Numbered from the stretch's first letter, positions 8,465 to 17,827 are shown. The stretch is DNA of 64,000 nucleotides from Desulfocicer vacuolatum DSM 3385 (GCF_900176365.1 NZ_FWXY01000004.1:62001-126000), one strand, 5' to 3'. The notes: generated by a model not told the origin, from the sequence alone. Made by a program: numbers and translations.

Positions 8465-9589
8465 TTAATTCCCGGGCAACGGCGGCGGGGTTGTATTAAA
8501 CAGAGCAATTAATTCATGGATTTCTCCGGCCCTCTGCCATGTTTTAAGTCCCTGGCGCCACATGAGCATTTCAGGCTTTATTTTTCCGATTTTAATATTG
8601 TGGATAATTTTATTTTGGCCCAAAGGACCCAGTTGCTTGCCTTTAACGGCAAGGTAGTACACAATTTCCGGGGATTGTTCCGGAAGGGGAGGCGGTGTGC
8701 CTGCAGGGGAAGGGAGATCAAAACCCTTTTGTCCGGGCATCATGGCCTGCCCCATCTGGTTGGCCATGGCAAACCCCATGCCCATGCCCACCCCGGCAGA
8801 AGCCTCCCCTCCGGGATTTTCCGCAGCCGCAGCCATGGCATTGGCAGACTGAAATTTAAAGTAATCATCCAGGTTGCCCACAATGCCCATGCTGCTTTTT
8901 TTATCCAGGGCTTCTTCAACACTCACAGGCAAAGAGATGTTTTCCACCAGAAGTTTTGTGATTTCAAGACCATATTCAAGGAATTCCGGGGCAATGATGC
9001 GGGTGAGAACGGCTGACAGTTCATCATAGCTGGCAGTAAGATCCAGCACCGGGATTTTTCGTTCTCCCAGGAGATCGGAAAATCGAGAAACAATGAGGTT
9101 TCTCAGTTGTTCCACAACGCCATCCAGGGAAAAATGTCCCCGGGTGCCGGTGATCTCTTTGATGAATTTTTCTGGATCAACTATTTTAACCACATAGGTG
9201 CCAAAGGATCTCAGACGCACCGGCCCGAATTCCGGATCTCTTAAGATGACAGGGTTTTTGGTGCCCCACTTGAGATTGGTGAAATTCTGGAGACTGACAA
9301 AATAAACTTCAGCTTTAAAGGGGCTGTGAAATCCATGTTTCCATCCCATCAGTGTGGAGAGGACGGGCAGGTTCCGCGTGGTGAGACTGTATTGTCCCGG
9401 AGAAAATACGTCTGCCACTTTTCCTCGATTGACAAACACGGCGGCCTGGGATTGTCTTACCACCAGCTGGGCATTGTATTTTATTTCATTGTCATACCGT
9501 GGAAATCGGTAAACCATGGTGTCTGGAGTGTCATCGGTCCACTGGATGATGTCAATGAATTCGCCTTTTACCTTTTCCCATAATGTCAC
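8465..9589 (-). CDS. SPFH/Band 7 protein with C-terminal GYF_2 domain
   Basis: A 374-residue protein of the YdjI/virion-core-like SPFH group. Residues about 20-260 form the SPFH domain (QLVVRQSQAAVFVNRGKVAD, FGTYVVKIVDPEKFIKEITG), followed by a glycine/methionine/proline-rich linker (GVGMGMGFAMANQMGQAMM). Residues about 312-370 form a GYF_2 domain (YYLAVKGKQLGPLGQNKI, PEMLMWRQGLKTWQ). It starts at a GTG with GGGGG upstream. Such proteins form membrane-associated oligomeric scaffolds. Relatives often sit near zinc-ribbon proteins, as here, although a composite repeat separates this gene from the zinc-ribbon gene. Confidence 0.87.
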   Translation of the reverse strand: MTLWEKVKGEFIDIIQWTDDTPDTMVYRFPRYDNEIKYNAQLVVRQSQAAVFVNRGKVADVFSPGQYSLTTRNLPVLSTLMGWKHGFHSPFKAEVYFVSLQNFTNLKWGTKNPVILRDPEFGPVRLRSFGTYVVKIVDPEKFIKEITGTRGHFSLDGVVEQLRNLIVSRFSDLLGERKIPVLDLTASYDELSAVLTRIIAPEFLEYGLEITKLLVENISLPVSVEEALDKKSSMGIVGNLDDYFKFQSANAMAAAAENPGGEASAGVGMGMGFAMANQMGQAMMPGQKGFDLPSPAGTPPPLPEQSPEIVYYLAVKGKQLGPLGQNKIIHNIKIGKIKPEMLMWRQGLKTWQRAGEIHELIALFNTTPPPLPGN

Positions 9590-9730
9590 GGTTTACCCCC
9601 TTGGGTTACTGTTTTTTGATAATGGGTTGGCGCTTTATGTATCTGTCCTTTGGGCCAAGCCGGGTCGGTTGGGTAAGTATTTATTTTTATCATAATCCAT
9701 CCCGGGGTATGAACTCAAATTATTTTTTTC

Positions 9731-9760
9731 TTGACACCTGTATCTGTGCAACAATACAAT
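9731..9760 (+). promoter_or_regulatory. Sigma-70-type promoter of aroB
   Basis: TTGACA at 9731-9736 and TACAAT at 9755-9760 with an 18-base spacer. It lies about 45 bases upstream of the aroB start and is the best consensus promoter seen in this part of the window. Confidence 0.65.
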
Positions 9761-9805
9761 TTTTGTTAAAATTAACGCCAAACATGGCATTACAGGAGTA
9801 TTTGC

Positions 9806-10822
9806 GTGAAAACTATTCAAGTTGAAGGTGCCAACGGTATTTCCAGAATACATGTGGGAGAGCATCTGAAAAATGTGGGGCAATACCTGCCCCGGAAAAA
9901 GGTAGTTATTGTCACCGACCACAATGTAAAGGCTGCCTGGGGTCAGGATTTCCCCCCGGCACCGGTGATTACCATTGGCATGGGTGAGACCATTAAAACC
10001 CTTGCCACTGTGGAGAAAATATACAAAGAGCTCATAGCGCTTAAAGCCGATCGTTCCACTTTTATACTGGGGGTGGGGGGCGGCATTGTTTGTGATATTA
10101 CGGGATTTGTTGCCTCCACCTACATGCGGGGCCTTGCATTTGGCTTTGTTTCCACCACCTTGCTTTCCCAGGTGGATGCCAGTGTGGGGGGAAAAAACGG
10201 TGTGAATCTTGATGCCTATAAAAACATGGTGGGGGTGTTTTGCCAGCCGGAATTTGTCATCTGTGATACCTCTCTTTTAAAAAGTCTGCCCCGGGAAGAG
10301 ATCTCCAACGGCTTTGGTGAAATCGTGAAACATGCCCTGATTGCCGATGCCGTCATGCTGGATTACATTGAAGAAAATTGCGAAAAAGCCCTGGCCCTGG
10401 ACAGTGATGTGATCAACCGCCTGGTGCTTGATTCTGTGAAACTCAAGGCCGGGGTGGTGCAGCGGGACGAGCGGGAGGCGGGAGAACGTAAAAAACTCAA
10501 TTTCGGCCATACCCTTGCCCATGCCCTGGAAAAAATAACCGGTATGGGCCATGGCCGGGCCGTGGCTGTGGGAATGGTTGCCGCAGCTCGGTTTTCCTTT
10601 AAAAAAGGATTGTTATCCCAGGAAGAGTGCCGTAGAATTTCCCGGGTGCTCACCCGGTTGGATCTTCCCACGTCTTTTTCCGTTGATGCCGGGGAGGTTC
10701 TGGATGCCATGACCCGGGATAAGAAAAAGGAAGAGGATGCCATTGCGTTTGTTTTTTTAAACGGCATTGGAAATGCCGTTGTGGAGAAAATCAACATGGA
10801 AACCTTGGGGCAATTGCTGTGA
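9806..10822 (+). CDS. aroB: 3-dehydroquinate synthase
   Basis: A 338-residue NAD-dependent, metal-dependent enzyme that converts DAHP to 3-dehydroquinate in the shikimate pathway. Characteristic stretches are LGVGGGIVCDITGFVASTYM at about residues 86-105, STTLLSQVDASVGGKNGVN at about 116-134, and the metal-binding FGEIVKHALI and NFGHTLAHALE motifs. The start is a GTG at 9806 with CAGGAG seven bases upstream. Length is a little shorter than many AroB proteins but all core motifs are present. The SAM-dependent methyltransferase gene follows and may be co-transcribed. Confidence 0.95.
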   Translation: MKTIQVEGANGISRIHVGEHLKNVGQYLPRKKVVIVTDHNVKAAWGQDFPPAPVITIGMGETIKTLATVEKIYKELIALKADRSTFILGVGGGIVCDITGFVASTYMRGLAFGFVSTTLLSQVDASVGGKNGVNLDAYKNMVGVFCQPEFVICDTSLLKSLPREEISNGFGEIVKHALIADAVMLDYIEENCEKALALDSDVINRLVLDSVKLKAGVVQRDEREAGERKKLNFGHTLAHALEKITGMGHGRAVAVGMVAAARFSFKKGLLSQEECRRISRVLTRLDLPTSFSVDAGEVLDAMTRDKKKEEDAIAFVFLNGIGNAVVEKINMETLGQLL

Positions 10823-10875
10823 CGTTTCTATTTGTTGTGTAATAGAGAGCCCGGAAAGGGAGGTGCCCTAAAACC

Positions 10876-11451
10876 GTGGATTATTACCATAAAGAGTTTC
10901 AGTCTTATTTTAACGCTACCGTTCATGTGGACCCGGCCCCTTTTCTGCTACCTGTGATAACCCATCTGCCTGTTGGTGGGGAAGTATGGGATGTGGGGTG
11001 TGGTTCTGGCCGGGATCTATTATGGCTGAAACAAAAGGGCTTTAAGGCAGTGGGGCTGGAACGATCCCAAGGACTTGCCAGTCTGGCTGCAAAGTATTCG
11101 GGATGCCGGGTGATACAGGGGGATTTTAACACCTTTGATTTTTCCCGGCTGGCCGTGGATGCCATTTTTCTCACCGGTGCCCTTGTTCATGTGCCCCACC
11201 GGGCATTTCTTCCTCTTTTGCGCAATATCATTGCAGGTCTGAAACCCGGGGGGGTATTGTTTCTTTCTTTAAAAGAGGGACACGGTGTCCGACAAGATGA
11301 AAAAGGCAGACGGTTTTATCTGTGGCAGGAGGATGATCTGGTACCGTTGTTACAACAAAATTTTCTTAAAATATTAAATAGTTCAAAAGATAGTTCTCTC
11401 CTGGCAACGGGGGAAAACTGGCTTGCCCATGTGTTAAAAAAAGCGCTTTAG
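10876..11451 (+). CDS. SAM-dependent class I methyltransferase
   Basis: A 191-residue cytoplasmic methyltransferase. Motif I is VWDVGCGSGRDLLWLKQKGF (residues about 38-57), followed by an acidic strand end (AVGLERSQGL) and the motif II/III region VIQGDFNTFDFS and AIFLTGALVHVPH. The substrate is unknown; relatives annotated as methyltransferase domain 11/25 act on small molecules or proteins. The start is a GTG at 10876 with GGGAGGTG upstream. It follows aroB by about 50 bases, so an operon is plausible. Confidence 0.85.
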   Translation: MDYYHKEFQSYFNATVHVDPAPFLLPVITHLPVGGEVWDVGCGSGRDLLWLKQKGFKAVGLERSQGLASLAAKYSGCRVIQGDFNTFDFSRLAVDAIFLTGALVHVPHRAFLPLLRNIIAGLKPGGVLFLSLKEGHGVRQDEKGRRFYLWQEDDLVPLLQQNFLKILNSSKDSSLLATGENWLAHVLKKAL

Positions 11452-11657
11452 TTTCAGAATGTTTTGGGTCTTGGGCCTCCTTTGGCATTTGTTTCAGGGT
11501 GGGCGGTGCAATCACATATGCCCTTGGCGTTCACCATGACCTTTTCCGGGTGGCGGTTGTGTGAGAAGTTCATTGCCATTTATTTCCAAGTCTGATAGCA
11601 AAGACAGTGGAATTTATATCTAAATGTTGCATTATATTAATTTACAGGAGGCGTCCC

Positions 11658-12365
11658 GTGATCGGTTTGAAAAAAATGGCTGTATTGTCTGTCTTTGCAT
11701 TGGTTCTGTGCCCTGGCTGGCATGATATCAACGCTGGTGAAACCAAAAAAGCAGTCACAACGGAAGATGAAAAAATAAGCTATTCCCTGGGGTACAATAT
11801 CGGCCAGAATCTTAAGCGGGATTTTGATGTCAATGTGGCGTCTTTTTTCCAGGGGTTTAAGGAGAGTCAAGAACAAGGAGAACCCACCCTGACCCAGGAA
11901 GAGATGAAAGAGGCCATGACTGTATTTCAAAATAAAATGCGGGAAAAACAGATGGCCCAGATGAAAGCAGCAGCCCAGGACAACAAAGCCAAGGGCGATG
12001 AATTCCTTGCTGCCAATAAGGGAAAAGAGGGGGTTGTGACCCTGGAGAGCGGTCTTCAGTACCGGGTAATCACTGCGGGTGACGGTGCCACTCCCAAAGC
12101 TTCAGATACGGTTGAATGCCACTACAGAGGTACCACCATTGACGGTAAGGAGTTTGACTCTTCATATAAAAGAGGAAAACCTGCATCTTTTCAGGTGGGT
12201 GGCGTGATCAAAGGATGGACCGAAGCCCTTCAGCTCATGAAGGTGGGTTCCAAGTGGGAGTTGTTTATTCCTTCGGATCTTGCCTATGGTGACAGAGGTG
12301 CAGGCAATGCCATTGCACCGGGTTCCACATTGCTTTTTGAGGTGGAGTTGCTGGGCATTAAATAA
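11658..12365 (+). CDS. FKBP-type peptidyl-prolyl isomerase, exported
   Basis: About 235 residues from the GTG at 11658, chosen because AGGAGG lies six bases upstream at 11646-11651. A signal peptide (KKMAVLSVFALVLCPGWHD) is followed by a helical FKBP_N dimerisation domain (ISYSLGYNIGQNLKRDFDVN to about residue 125). The C-terminal FKBP catalytic domain (VECHYRGTTIDGKEFDSSYK, GWTEALQLMKVGSKWELFIP, DLAYGDRGAG) ends in LLFEVELLGIK. This is the FkpA/Mip architecture of periplasmic chaperone-isomerases that assist folding of secreted proteins. The neighbouring downstream reductase has no obvious link. Confidence 0.93.
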   Translation: MIGLKKMAVLSVFALVLCPGWHDINAGETKKAVTTEDEKISYSLGYNIGQNLKRDFDVNVASFFQGFKESQEQGEPTLTQEEMKEAMTVFQNKMREKQMAQMKAAAQDNKAKGDEFLAANKGKEGVVTLESGLQYRVITAGDGATPKASDTVECHYRGTTIDGKEFDSSYKRGKPASFQVGGVIKGWTEALQLMKVGSKWELFIPSDLAYGDRGAGNAIAPGSTLLFEVELLGIK

Positions 12366-12399
12366 TATTTCCGGGTAACGTCAATCAAGGAGGCAATCC

Positions 12400-13362
12400 A
12401 TGTTTGTTCTCGGTTTGAATGGAAGTCCCCGGCGCAAGGGGAATAACGATTATCTTTTGTCTCTTTTCATGGATGAAGCAGAAAAAAGAGGATGCGCCAC
12501 CCACACGATTGCGGCTGCCTTTGAGTCCTATGAACCGTGCATCGGGTGTGGGTACTGTGAAAAAAAAGGCCTGTGTTCCATTAAAGATGATATGGCCCGG
12601 GATCTTTTTTCACTCATGCGAAAAGCAGATGTCATTGTGTTGGCCAGTCCGGTTTATTTCTATGGCGTTCCGGCACGCATTAAGGGCATTATTGATCGCA
12701 TTCAAACCCTTTGGTCCAGGAAATACCGCTTTAATTTAAAGGATCCCGGGGCAGAATATCGAAAGGGGATTCTTTTGTCTGTGGGAGCCACCCATGGAAA
12801 AAATCTGTTTGACGGTATCCGGCTCACCACCCGTTATTTTTTTGATGCAATGGATTGTACCTATGACCGGGAGCTGTGTTACCCCGGCATTGATGACCGG
12901 GGTGCCATTGCCGCTCATCCCGGGGTGAAGGATGATGTGAAGCGTCTGGCAGACAAGGTGTTGACACCGTTTCAACAGAGAAAACGAATTTTATTTGCCT
13001 GCCGTGAAAATGCAGGCAGAAGTCAAATGGCTGCTGGGTTTGCGCGGCAGCTGGCCGGAGATGCATATGACGTGATCAGTGCCGGCAGCAGTCCGGCCCA
13101 AACAATCAATCCCCTGGCCGTTGAAGCCATGGCCCGGAAGGGTATTGATATTGCATTTAATCAGCCCTGTTCCATGGATGATGCCCTGGCCCTGGGAAAC
13201 GTGGAGATTATTGTCACCATGGGGTGCGGAGAGGCGTGTCCCATAATTCCCGGGTGTAAGGTGGTGGAGTGGGATCTTCCCGATCCGGCAGAAAAACCCC
13301 TTGAAGCGGTGTGTGACATCAGGGATGAGATTTTGGAACGGGTCAAGTCCCTGCTTTGTTGA
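12400..13362 (+). CDS. Flavodoxin-like reductase fused to ArsC-type LMW phosphatase domain
   Basis: A 320-residue two-domain protein. Residues 1-185 are an NAD(P)H/FMN-dependent oxidoreductase of the iron-sulfur flavoprotein kind, with GSPRRKGNNDYLL at the flavin site and Cys47, Cys50, Cys53 and Cys59 in PCIGCGYCEKKGLCSI. Residues 197-320 match thioredoxin-coupled arsenate reductase/low-molecular-weight phosphatase: P-loop ILFACRENAGRSQM (Cys201) and the later VTMGCGEACPIIPG (Cys276, Cys280). The fusion suggests that flavin-borne electrons might feed the reductase domain. AAGGAGG precedes ATG 12400. Arsenate as substrate is an inference; there is no ars operon nearby. Confidence 0.88.
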   Translation: MFVLGLNGSPRRKGNNDYLLSLFMDEAEKRGCATHTIAAAFESYEPCIGCGYCEKKGLCSIKDDMARDLFSLMRKADVIVLASPVYFYGVPARIKGIIDRIQTLWSRKYRFNLKDPGAEYRKGILLSVGATHGKNLFDGIRLTTRYFFDAMDCTYDRELCYPGIDDRGAIAAHPGVKDDVKRLADKVLTPFQQRKRILFACRENAGRSQMAAGFARQLAGDAYDVISAGSSPAQTINPLAVEAMARKGIDIAFNQPCSMDDALALGNVEIIVTMGCGEACPIIPGCKVVEWDLPDPAEKPLEAVCDIRDEILERVKSLLC

Positions 13363-13363
13363 A

Positions 13364-13840
13364 TTACCATTTCTGGAAGGGATGGGTCGCCAGACAGGCA
13401 TTGCAGTACCGGGGATCAGATGTGACCTCCCTGCCCAGCCATGGCGGTTTATCAAAATATTCATCCGGTGTGCTTAATTCTATTTCCGCCACAACCAATC
13501 CTTGGTTTTTCCCTGAAAATTGATCTATTTCCCACCTAAATCCTTTATAATCCATGCAATATCGTTTTTTTTCAATGATGGCGTCCTGGCAGAGAGCAAG
13601 CATTTCAATGGCCTCTGCCAGGGCGATTTCGTATTCAAACTCTTTTCTGCTGGCATTTTTTGTTGGTCCCTTTACAGTGATATAACCGGTCTCATCTGAA
13701 GTTCGAATTCTCACTGTGACGTCTTTGCTGTTTTTTAGATATCCCTGGCGTAGTGTTAATGGGATAAGGCCACTGCGTTGCCATGGCATAAGGCCTGATA
13801 TCGATTTTACCAGAAATTTTCGTTCTATTTCAATTCCCAT
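13364..13840 (-). CDS. CYTH-domain protein
   Basis: A 158-residue single-domain CYTH protein opening with the signature MGIEIERKFLVKS. Further charged strands that line the tunnel follow (LRQGYLKNSKDVTVRIRTSD, YITVKGPTKNASRKEFEYEI, RYCMDYKGFRWEIDQFSG). Proteins of this length (YgiF N-domain, NeuTTM, AC2-type) act on triphosphorylated substrates, usually as inorganic triphosphatase and sometimes as class IV adenylate cyclase. It converges with the reductase-ArsC fusion, leaving one base between the stops. Short CYTH proteins like this are often inorganic triphosphatases, but activity cannot be assigned from sequence. Confidence 0.9.
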   Translation of the reverse strand: MGIEIERKFLVKSISGLMPWQRSGLIPLTLRQGYLKNSKDVTVRIRTSDETGYITVKGPTKNASRKEFEYEIALAEAIEMLALCQDAIIEKKRYCMDYKGFRWEIDQFSGKNQGLVVAEIELSTPDEYFDKPPWLGREVTSDPRYCNACLATHPFQKW

Positions 13841-13949
13841 TTTCAGCGTTTTCCTCTTTTTTGTATTATTTTTGCATGAATCTCTCCAGAATTATGGTTT
13901 TACACAGTGCCAGAATGGAATCAGGAACGCAACCCGGATTTCTATGGCC

Positions 13950-14272
13950 ATATAGTGGGCATGTCCTGCTGAGCACAGCGAATATAGGGTCGTAGACGTG
14001 TTATACCGCCGCCCCCCCGATGGGCAATGGTCCCGGACCGGAACTGTAGACAGCTCAATTGTCCGGTTCCTATTACCCATCGGAGGGGCGGCTCTGCTGA
14101 GGTTGCCTTGGAGGCTGCCTTTTCATATATTGGGATTTGACCTGTCCACAACAAAGCTTGAAATACGCCTTAAATTTTCGGAGTATTTCATATAAAAACA
14201 TACATGGCTGTAACCACCAGCCACAACGAAAAATAAAACTCTCATGATTCCAGACCTTTGGACGGAGTTTAT
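13950..14272. repeat. Composite repeat: A (stem 14008-14092), inverted partial B, then C
   Basis: Linker with GCATGTCCTGCTGAGCACAG and AATATAGGGTCGTAGACGTG, repeat A stem (GCCGCCCCCCCGATGGGCAA with partner ending at 14092), AGGCTGCCTTTTCATATA, a partial inverted repeat B at 14131-14195, and repeat C at 14196-14272 containing ACATACATGGCTGTAACCAC. A further short hairpin-like piece with CTGCCACTGGCAG follows to about 14330. Confidence 0.85.
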
Positions 14273-14371
14273 TATAAACTGCCACTGGCAGACTGTGTTC
14301 TGACATCGGTCTTGCCGTGGCAGTTAGCGAGAATTGACGAAGCTGGCAGCGGTACCGGCACAATGCATGGG

Positions 14372-15661
14372 TTAGAAATAGAAACGGACACCGGCATAGA
14401 TCATATTGGAATAAAGACCGAATTCTGAATGGGGTATCACCACCGGACCATACATGTCCGGGCGTTTTCCCAAGGCCCAAAACCCCCCTGCCTCCAGGAA
14501 AATATCCTGTTTTAAACTATATTCCAGAGAAATTCCCATATATGTGGAGAGGTCTGTCAGGTTTATCAGACTGTGCATGGTACCGGAACATAGCGGCGTA
14601 AATTCATAGGTTACCCCGGGAATTAGATAGTGTCTCCCCAATAAGTATGTCCCACCATCCGCATAGGCGGTTTTTAATGCAGTGTCGGCGCCGGTCGGGT
14701 TTCCGGTGCCAATGGTGTTGGAAATATATTTTTCCTTTGTGTTTGTTCCTGCGGAGTTGTAATGATATTCCACAAAGATATATGTGTTATCAAAAAAGCT
14801 GAAATCAATGCCGCTGACCAGACGAAAATAGTCCTCCTCTTTAAGATGATTCTCAAACCGACCGGCAAATACCCGGGCCGCCTCCAGCCAGAACCCCGCC
14901 TCTGATATGGATCGTGTCATATCAAATCCCAGCATTAGATTGTTCTTAAAGTCCATGGCCATGAGGGAAATATCTGTGTTGTAAAAATGGAGGCGTGTGC
15001 GTAGAAAAATCGCATTGTTTTTCATTTTACCGTTCTTTCCAAAGACCAGCCCCAGGTCAATTTCACTGAAATCACCGGTGGAAAAGGTTAAGCGCAGGGC
15101 ATCCACCCCTATCTTGTTTTCCTTGTTAAGATCCTGGAAAAGAAAGGGGGAAAAAATATCTGTGGGATTAATAAATTTGCCACTGCCAAAGGAAATGGCC
15201 TGTCGGCCTAAATAAAGGTCGGCAGATGGAAATAAAATATTGATATTTAATCGGTCCAGATTGTGGAACAAGGAGAGATCCCTGGGGGGGGTGTCCAGAA
15301 CGGTTTCATTAAAGTCATGTATGCGATAGCTGTTTTCCCGGGGAGAGATGAAACCCTGGGAAGCAAGGAGGTGGGGATTTGCTGCCGTGGGGGAGATGGC
15401 ATAGCTGGTTTCAAAGGCGCAAAAATCAGATGGTTCATGGAACAATCGCATCCGTAGTTGACTCTGAATCATGACATATTGGGTATCATCTTCCAGGGGA
15501 GGCTGGGTCATGTTGGGTGTAAATTTTTGTACCGTTACAGTGGATTTGAGATAACCGCTTAAAAACACCGGGGACGTCTCACCATGGGTCGTAAACCATG
15601 GGTATATAATCAACGCACATAATATCAGGCCAAGTTGAGATGTTTTTATCCGCCCTGGCAT
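14372..15661 (-). CDS. Outer-membrane beta-barrel protein of the ABC export operon
   Basis: A 429-residue protein with a signal sequence (residues about 1-27, SQLGLILCALIIYPWFTTHG). The mature chain alternates short amphipathic strands and turns and ends in aromatic phenylalanine (YAGVRFYF), the usual BAM recognition end of outer-membrane barrels. I cannot name a specific porin family. It is the last gene of a five-gene operon and overlaps the ATPase gene by 16 bases, so its function is probably tied to that ABC exporter, for example as its outer-membrane component or cargo. Confidence 0.75.
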   Translation of the reverse strand: MPGRIKTSQLGLILCALIIYPWFTTHGETSPVFLSGYLKSTVTVQKFTPNMTQPPLEDDTQYVMIQSQLRMRLFHEPSDFCAFETSYAISPTAANPHLLASQGFISPRENSYRIHDFNETVLDTPPRDLSLFHNLDRLNINILFPSADLYLGRQAISFGSGKFINPTDIFSPFLFQDLNKENKIGVDALRLTFSTGDFSEIDLGLVFGKNGKMKNNAIFLRTRLHFYNTDISLMAMDFKNNLMLGFDMTRSISEAGFWLEAARVFAGRFENHLKEEDYFRLVSGIDFSFFDNTYIFVEYHYNSAGTNTKEKYISNTIGTGNPTGADTALKTAYADGGTYLLGRHYLIPGVTYEFTPLCSGTMHSLINLTDLSTYMGISLEYSLKQDIFLEAGGFWALGKRPDMYGPVVIPHSEFGLYSNMIYAGVRFYF

Positions 15662-16356
15662 GGCTGCTCCCGCACTTCATCCTTTTCAATTTGTCCGTCG
15701 TGTATCCATACCAGACGTCTGGCATGGGACATGATCATGTGATCGTGGGTGGAAAAAACAAAGGTGATACCCAATTTTTGGTTTAATGTCTGCATTATTT
15801 GAAGAAGTTCACGACCTGTTTTGGAGTCCAGGTTGGCTGTGGGTTCGTCGGCCAGAATAATGTTCGGCCTGCTGACAATGGCCCGGGCAATGGCCACCCG
15901 CTGCTGCTGACCACCGGAAAGTTCAATGGGTTTTCTGTTTCCCGTACCCTCAAGGCCAACTTCGCTAAGGATTTTTTTTACCCGACGGTGGCGTTCATTT
16001 TTTTTTATACCTTGGAGCAGCATGATATATTCAATGTTTTCTGTGACCGTTAAAACAGGGATCAAATTATAGGACTGGAAGATAAAACCGATGTGGTCCC
16101 GTCGAAAATCCCCCAGTTCAGCCCCGCTCATACTGCTGATCTCTTTTTGATTTAATTGCACCGTTCCCGAAGTGGGAGTGTCAAGGCCGCTGATCAGGTT
16201 CAAGAGGGTGGTTTTGCCTGATCCGGATGGCCCGGCCACTGCTGTAAATTCTTTCTGCCTGACTTGAAAATCCACCCCGTTAAGGGCATTGACTTCCACC
16301 ATTCCGGTTTTATAGGTCTTTTTGAGAGATTGTGCATTGATGATGATGTTTGACAT
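15646..16356 (-). CDS. LolD/MacB-type ABC transporter ATP-binding protein
   Basis: About 236 residues from ATG 16356; an in-frame start at 16458 would add a basic leader of 34 residues. Walker A is GPSGSGKTT, the Q-loop IGFIFQSYNLIP, the ABC signature LSGGQQQRVAIARAI, Walker B ILADEPTANLD and the switch histidine STHDH. The pattern is that of ATPases that pair with FtsX/MacB-type permeases for lipoprotein or peptide export. It lies between two such permeases upstream and an outer-membrane protein downstream. Its C-terminal end overlaps the outer-membrane gene. Confidence 0.93.
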   Translation of the reverse strand: MSNIIINAQSLKKTYKTGMVEVNALNGVDFQVRQKEFTAVAGPSGSGKTTLLNLISGLDTPTSGTVQLNQKEISSMSGAELGDFRRDHIGFIFQSYNLIPVLTVTENIEYIMLLQGIKKNERHRRVKKILSEVGLEGTGNRKPIELSGGQQQRVAIARAIVSRPNIILADEPTANLDSKTGRELLQIMQTLNQKLGITFVFSTHDHMIMSHARRLVWIHDGQIEKDEVREQPCQGG

Positions 16357-16492
16357 TTTTTGCCTTGTTTTTTTTGAGTTCTGTTTTTGGGCACTCTTTA
16401 ATTTTAAATTTGCCATTGTTGTAGAAAAAATATCTCTGTTTGGGGGAAAATTTTTCAAAAATACAAAGTTTTATGGGATGATATGAGTGGTG

Positions 16493-17827
16493 TTATTTTT
16501 TCATGGCCTTTGCAGGTGTTATTTTTGCTGCATGGATGGCCGGATAAAGGCCTATCACCATGGTAAACAAAATTAGAGAAAGGGGGTAAATCATAAATTG
16601 ATGGGATGCCATGACCGGATAAATTCGATCAATGATGGCCACATTAACAAATTCCGTATCACTGTAGTCCAGGCCCTCTTTGCTGAAAATATAAACCAGA
16701 ATAGCCCCCATGACTGAACCTGCCACGGCACTGATCACTGCCAGGGAACCGGCTTCAAGAACAATCAAAAACGCCAGATTCCCCGGACGGGTACCCACGG
16801 CCCGGAGGACCCCGAATTCAAACATGCGTTCATATAAAGACATGAACAGCGTATTTACAATGCCAGCGGCCACAATGCCAAAAAGAATAATGGTCATGAT
16901 GAGCATACTCACATTGAGCCAACTCAGCATGGCTTTTAATTCCGGCATCAGTTCAAGCCAGCTGAGGGTCTCTATATCTGAATACCCAAGAAGGCTCCAC
17001 ACCGGGTGATTCACCTGGGTGGAAAGCGTTATATCTTTAAAGGTAAAGGCAATCTCATGTACGTCTTTGTTAATTCCAAGGAGCTTCTGGGATTGATGCA
17101 GGTCTATAAATGCCATGGAGGTATCCATCTCTCTAACTTTGAATTCAAATATACCCCCAATGCGAAACATCTCCTGGGCTGTGTTGCCTGTTTTGGCCTG
17201 GGCCACGGTGAGGGTTACCTTATCCCCCGGCGTCACCTCCAGAATTTCTGCCAGCTTTTTTCCAATGAGCATTTTGTTGTGGCCGTTATTTTTTCCCGAA
17301 AAATTTCCTTTAATAATGGCCTCATCCAGTTTTGACATGTTTTTTTCCGTTTCCGGGTCAATGCCGTTGATGATAATGCTTTGCACATTTCCGGGGCTTG
17401 CAATCATGCCAAAGCTTCTGGTCCGGCAGGTAATCTGCTGAATATCAGGGTTGGATTTGAGTTTGTTTATTTTTTTTCCGGGGTGATCAATGGTTTTATC
17501 CACCTCAAGGGTTTCCAGAAATCCTTTATGATGCACCTGCCCCTGGCCCATGAAGGTGGCAGTGGCTGTGTGGATCATATTATCTTTCCAGCCGATGAGC
17601 AGGGCATCCACAAAAATAAGGGCAGCTATTCCCACCCCGATGGCCAGCACAGACAAAAGGGTTCTACGTTTATTTCTAAAGAGATTTCGCCACGCAAGTT
17701 TTATGTAAACGGCCACGGGTGGAGCGTATTTTGATTTGTTCTCAACAATGCTTGAAAATTTAGTCGGTTTACAGGGCTTTTTATATAAAATCATGGTTCT
17801 TTTCCATAAAGAGTAATGCATAGTCAA
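16493..17827 (-). CDS. FtsX/MacB-family ABC permease (second of the pair)
   Basis: A 444-residue reading frame. Four membrane segments frame a large periplasmic domain: about residues 58-78 (LLSVLAIGVGIAALIFVD) and then three at about 320-430 (MLIMTIILFGIVAAGIVNTL onward). The FtsX-type ending (VFELGVLRAVG-like FEFGVLRAVGTRPGNLAFLI) is clear. The first 40 residues look non-native: bases 17702-17757 align with repeat B, and the true conserved start is around IKLAWRNLFRNKRRTLL. A GTG at that point could be the start. It is co-transcribed with the ATPase about 140 bases downstream. Confidence 0.87.
   Translation of the reverse strand: MTMHYSLWKRTMILYKKPCKPTKFSSIVENKSKYAPPVAVYIKLAWRNLFRNKRRTLLSVLAIGVGIAALIFVDALLIGWKDNMIHTATATFMGQGQVHHKGFLETLEVDKTIDHPGKKINKLKSNPDIQQITCRTRSFGMIASPGNVQSIIINGIDPETEKNMSKLDEAIIKGNFSGKNNGHNKMLIGKKLAEILEVTPGDKVTLTVAQAKTGNTAQEMFRIGGIFEFKVREMDTSMAFIDLHQSQKLLGINKDVHEIAFTFKDITLSTQVNHPVWSLLGYSDIETLSWLELMPELKAMLSWLNVSMLIMTIILFGIVAAGIVNTLFMSLYERMFEFGVLRAVGTRPGNLAFLIVLEAGSLAVISAVAGSVMGAILVYIFSKEGLDYSDTEFVNVAIIDRIYPVMASHQFMIYPLSLILFTMVIGLYPAIHAAKITPAKAMKK

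Noticed and set aside
8188-8499. Short proteins encoded across repeat A/B units
   Set aside because: The frames follow the repeats at every copy and orientation, lack ribosome sites and are explained by the repeat sequence.
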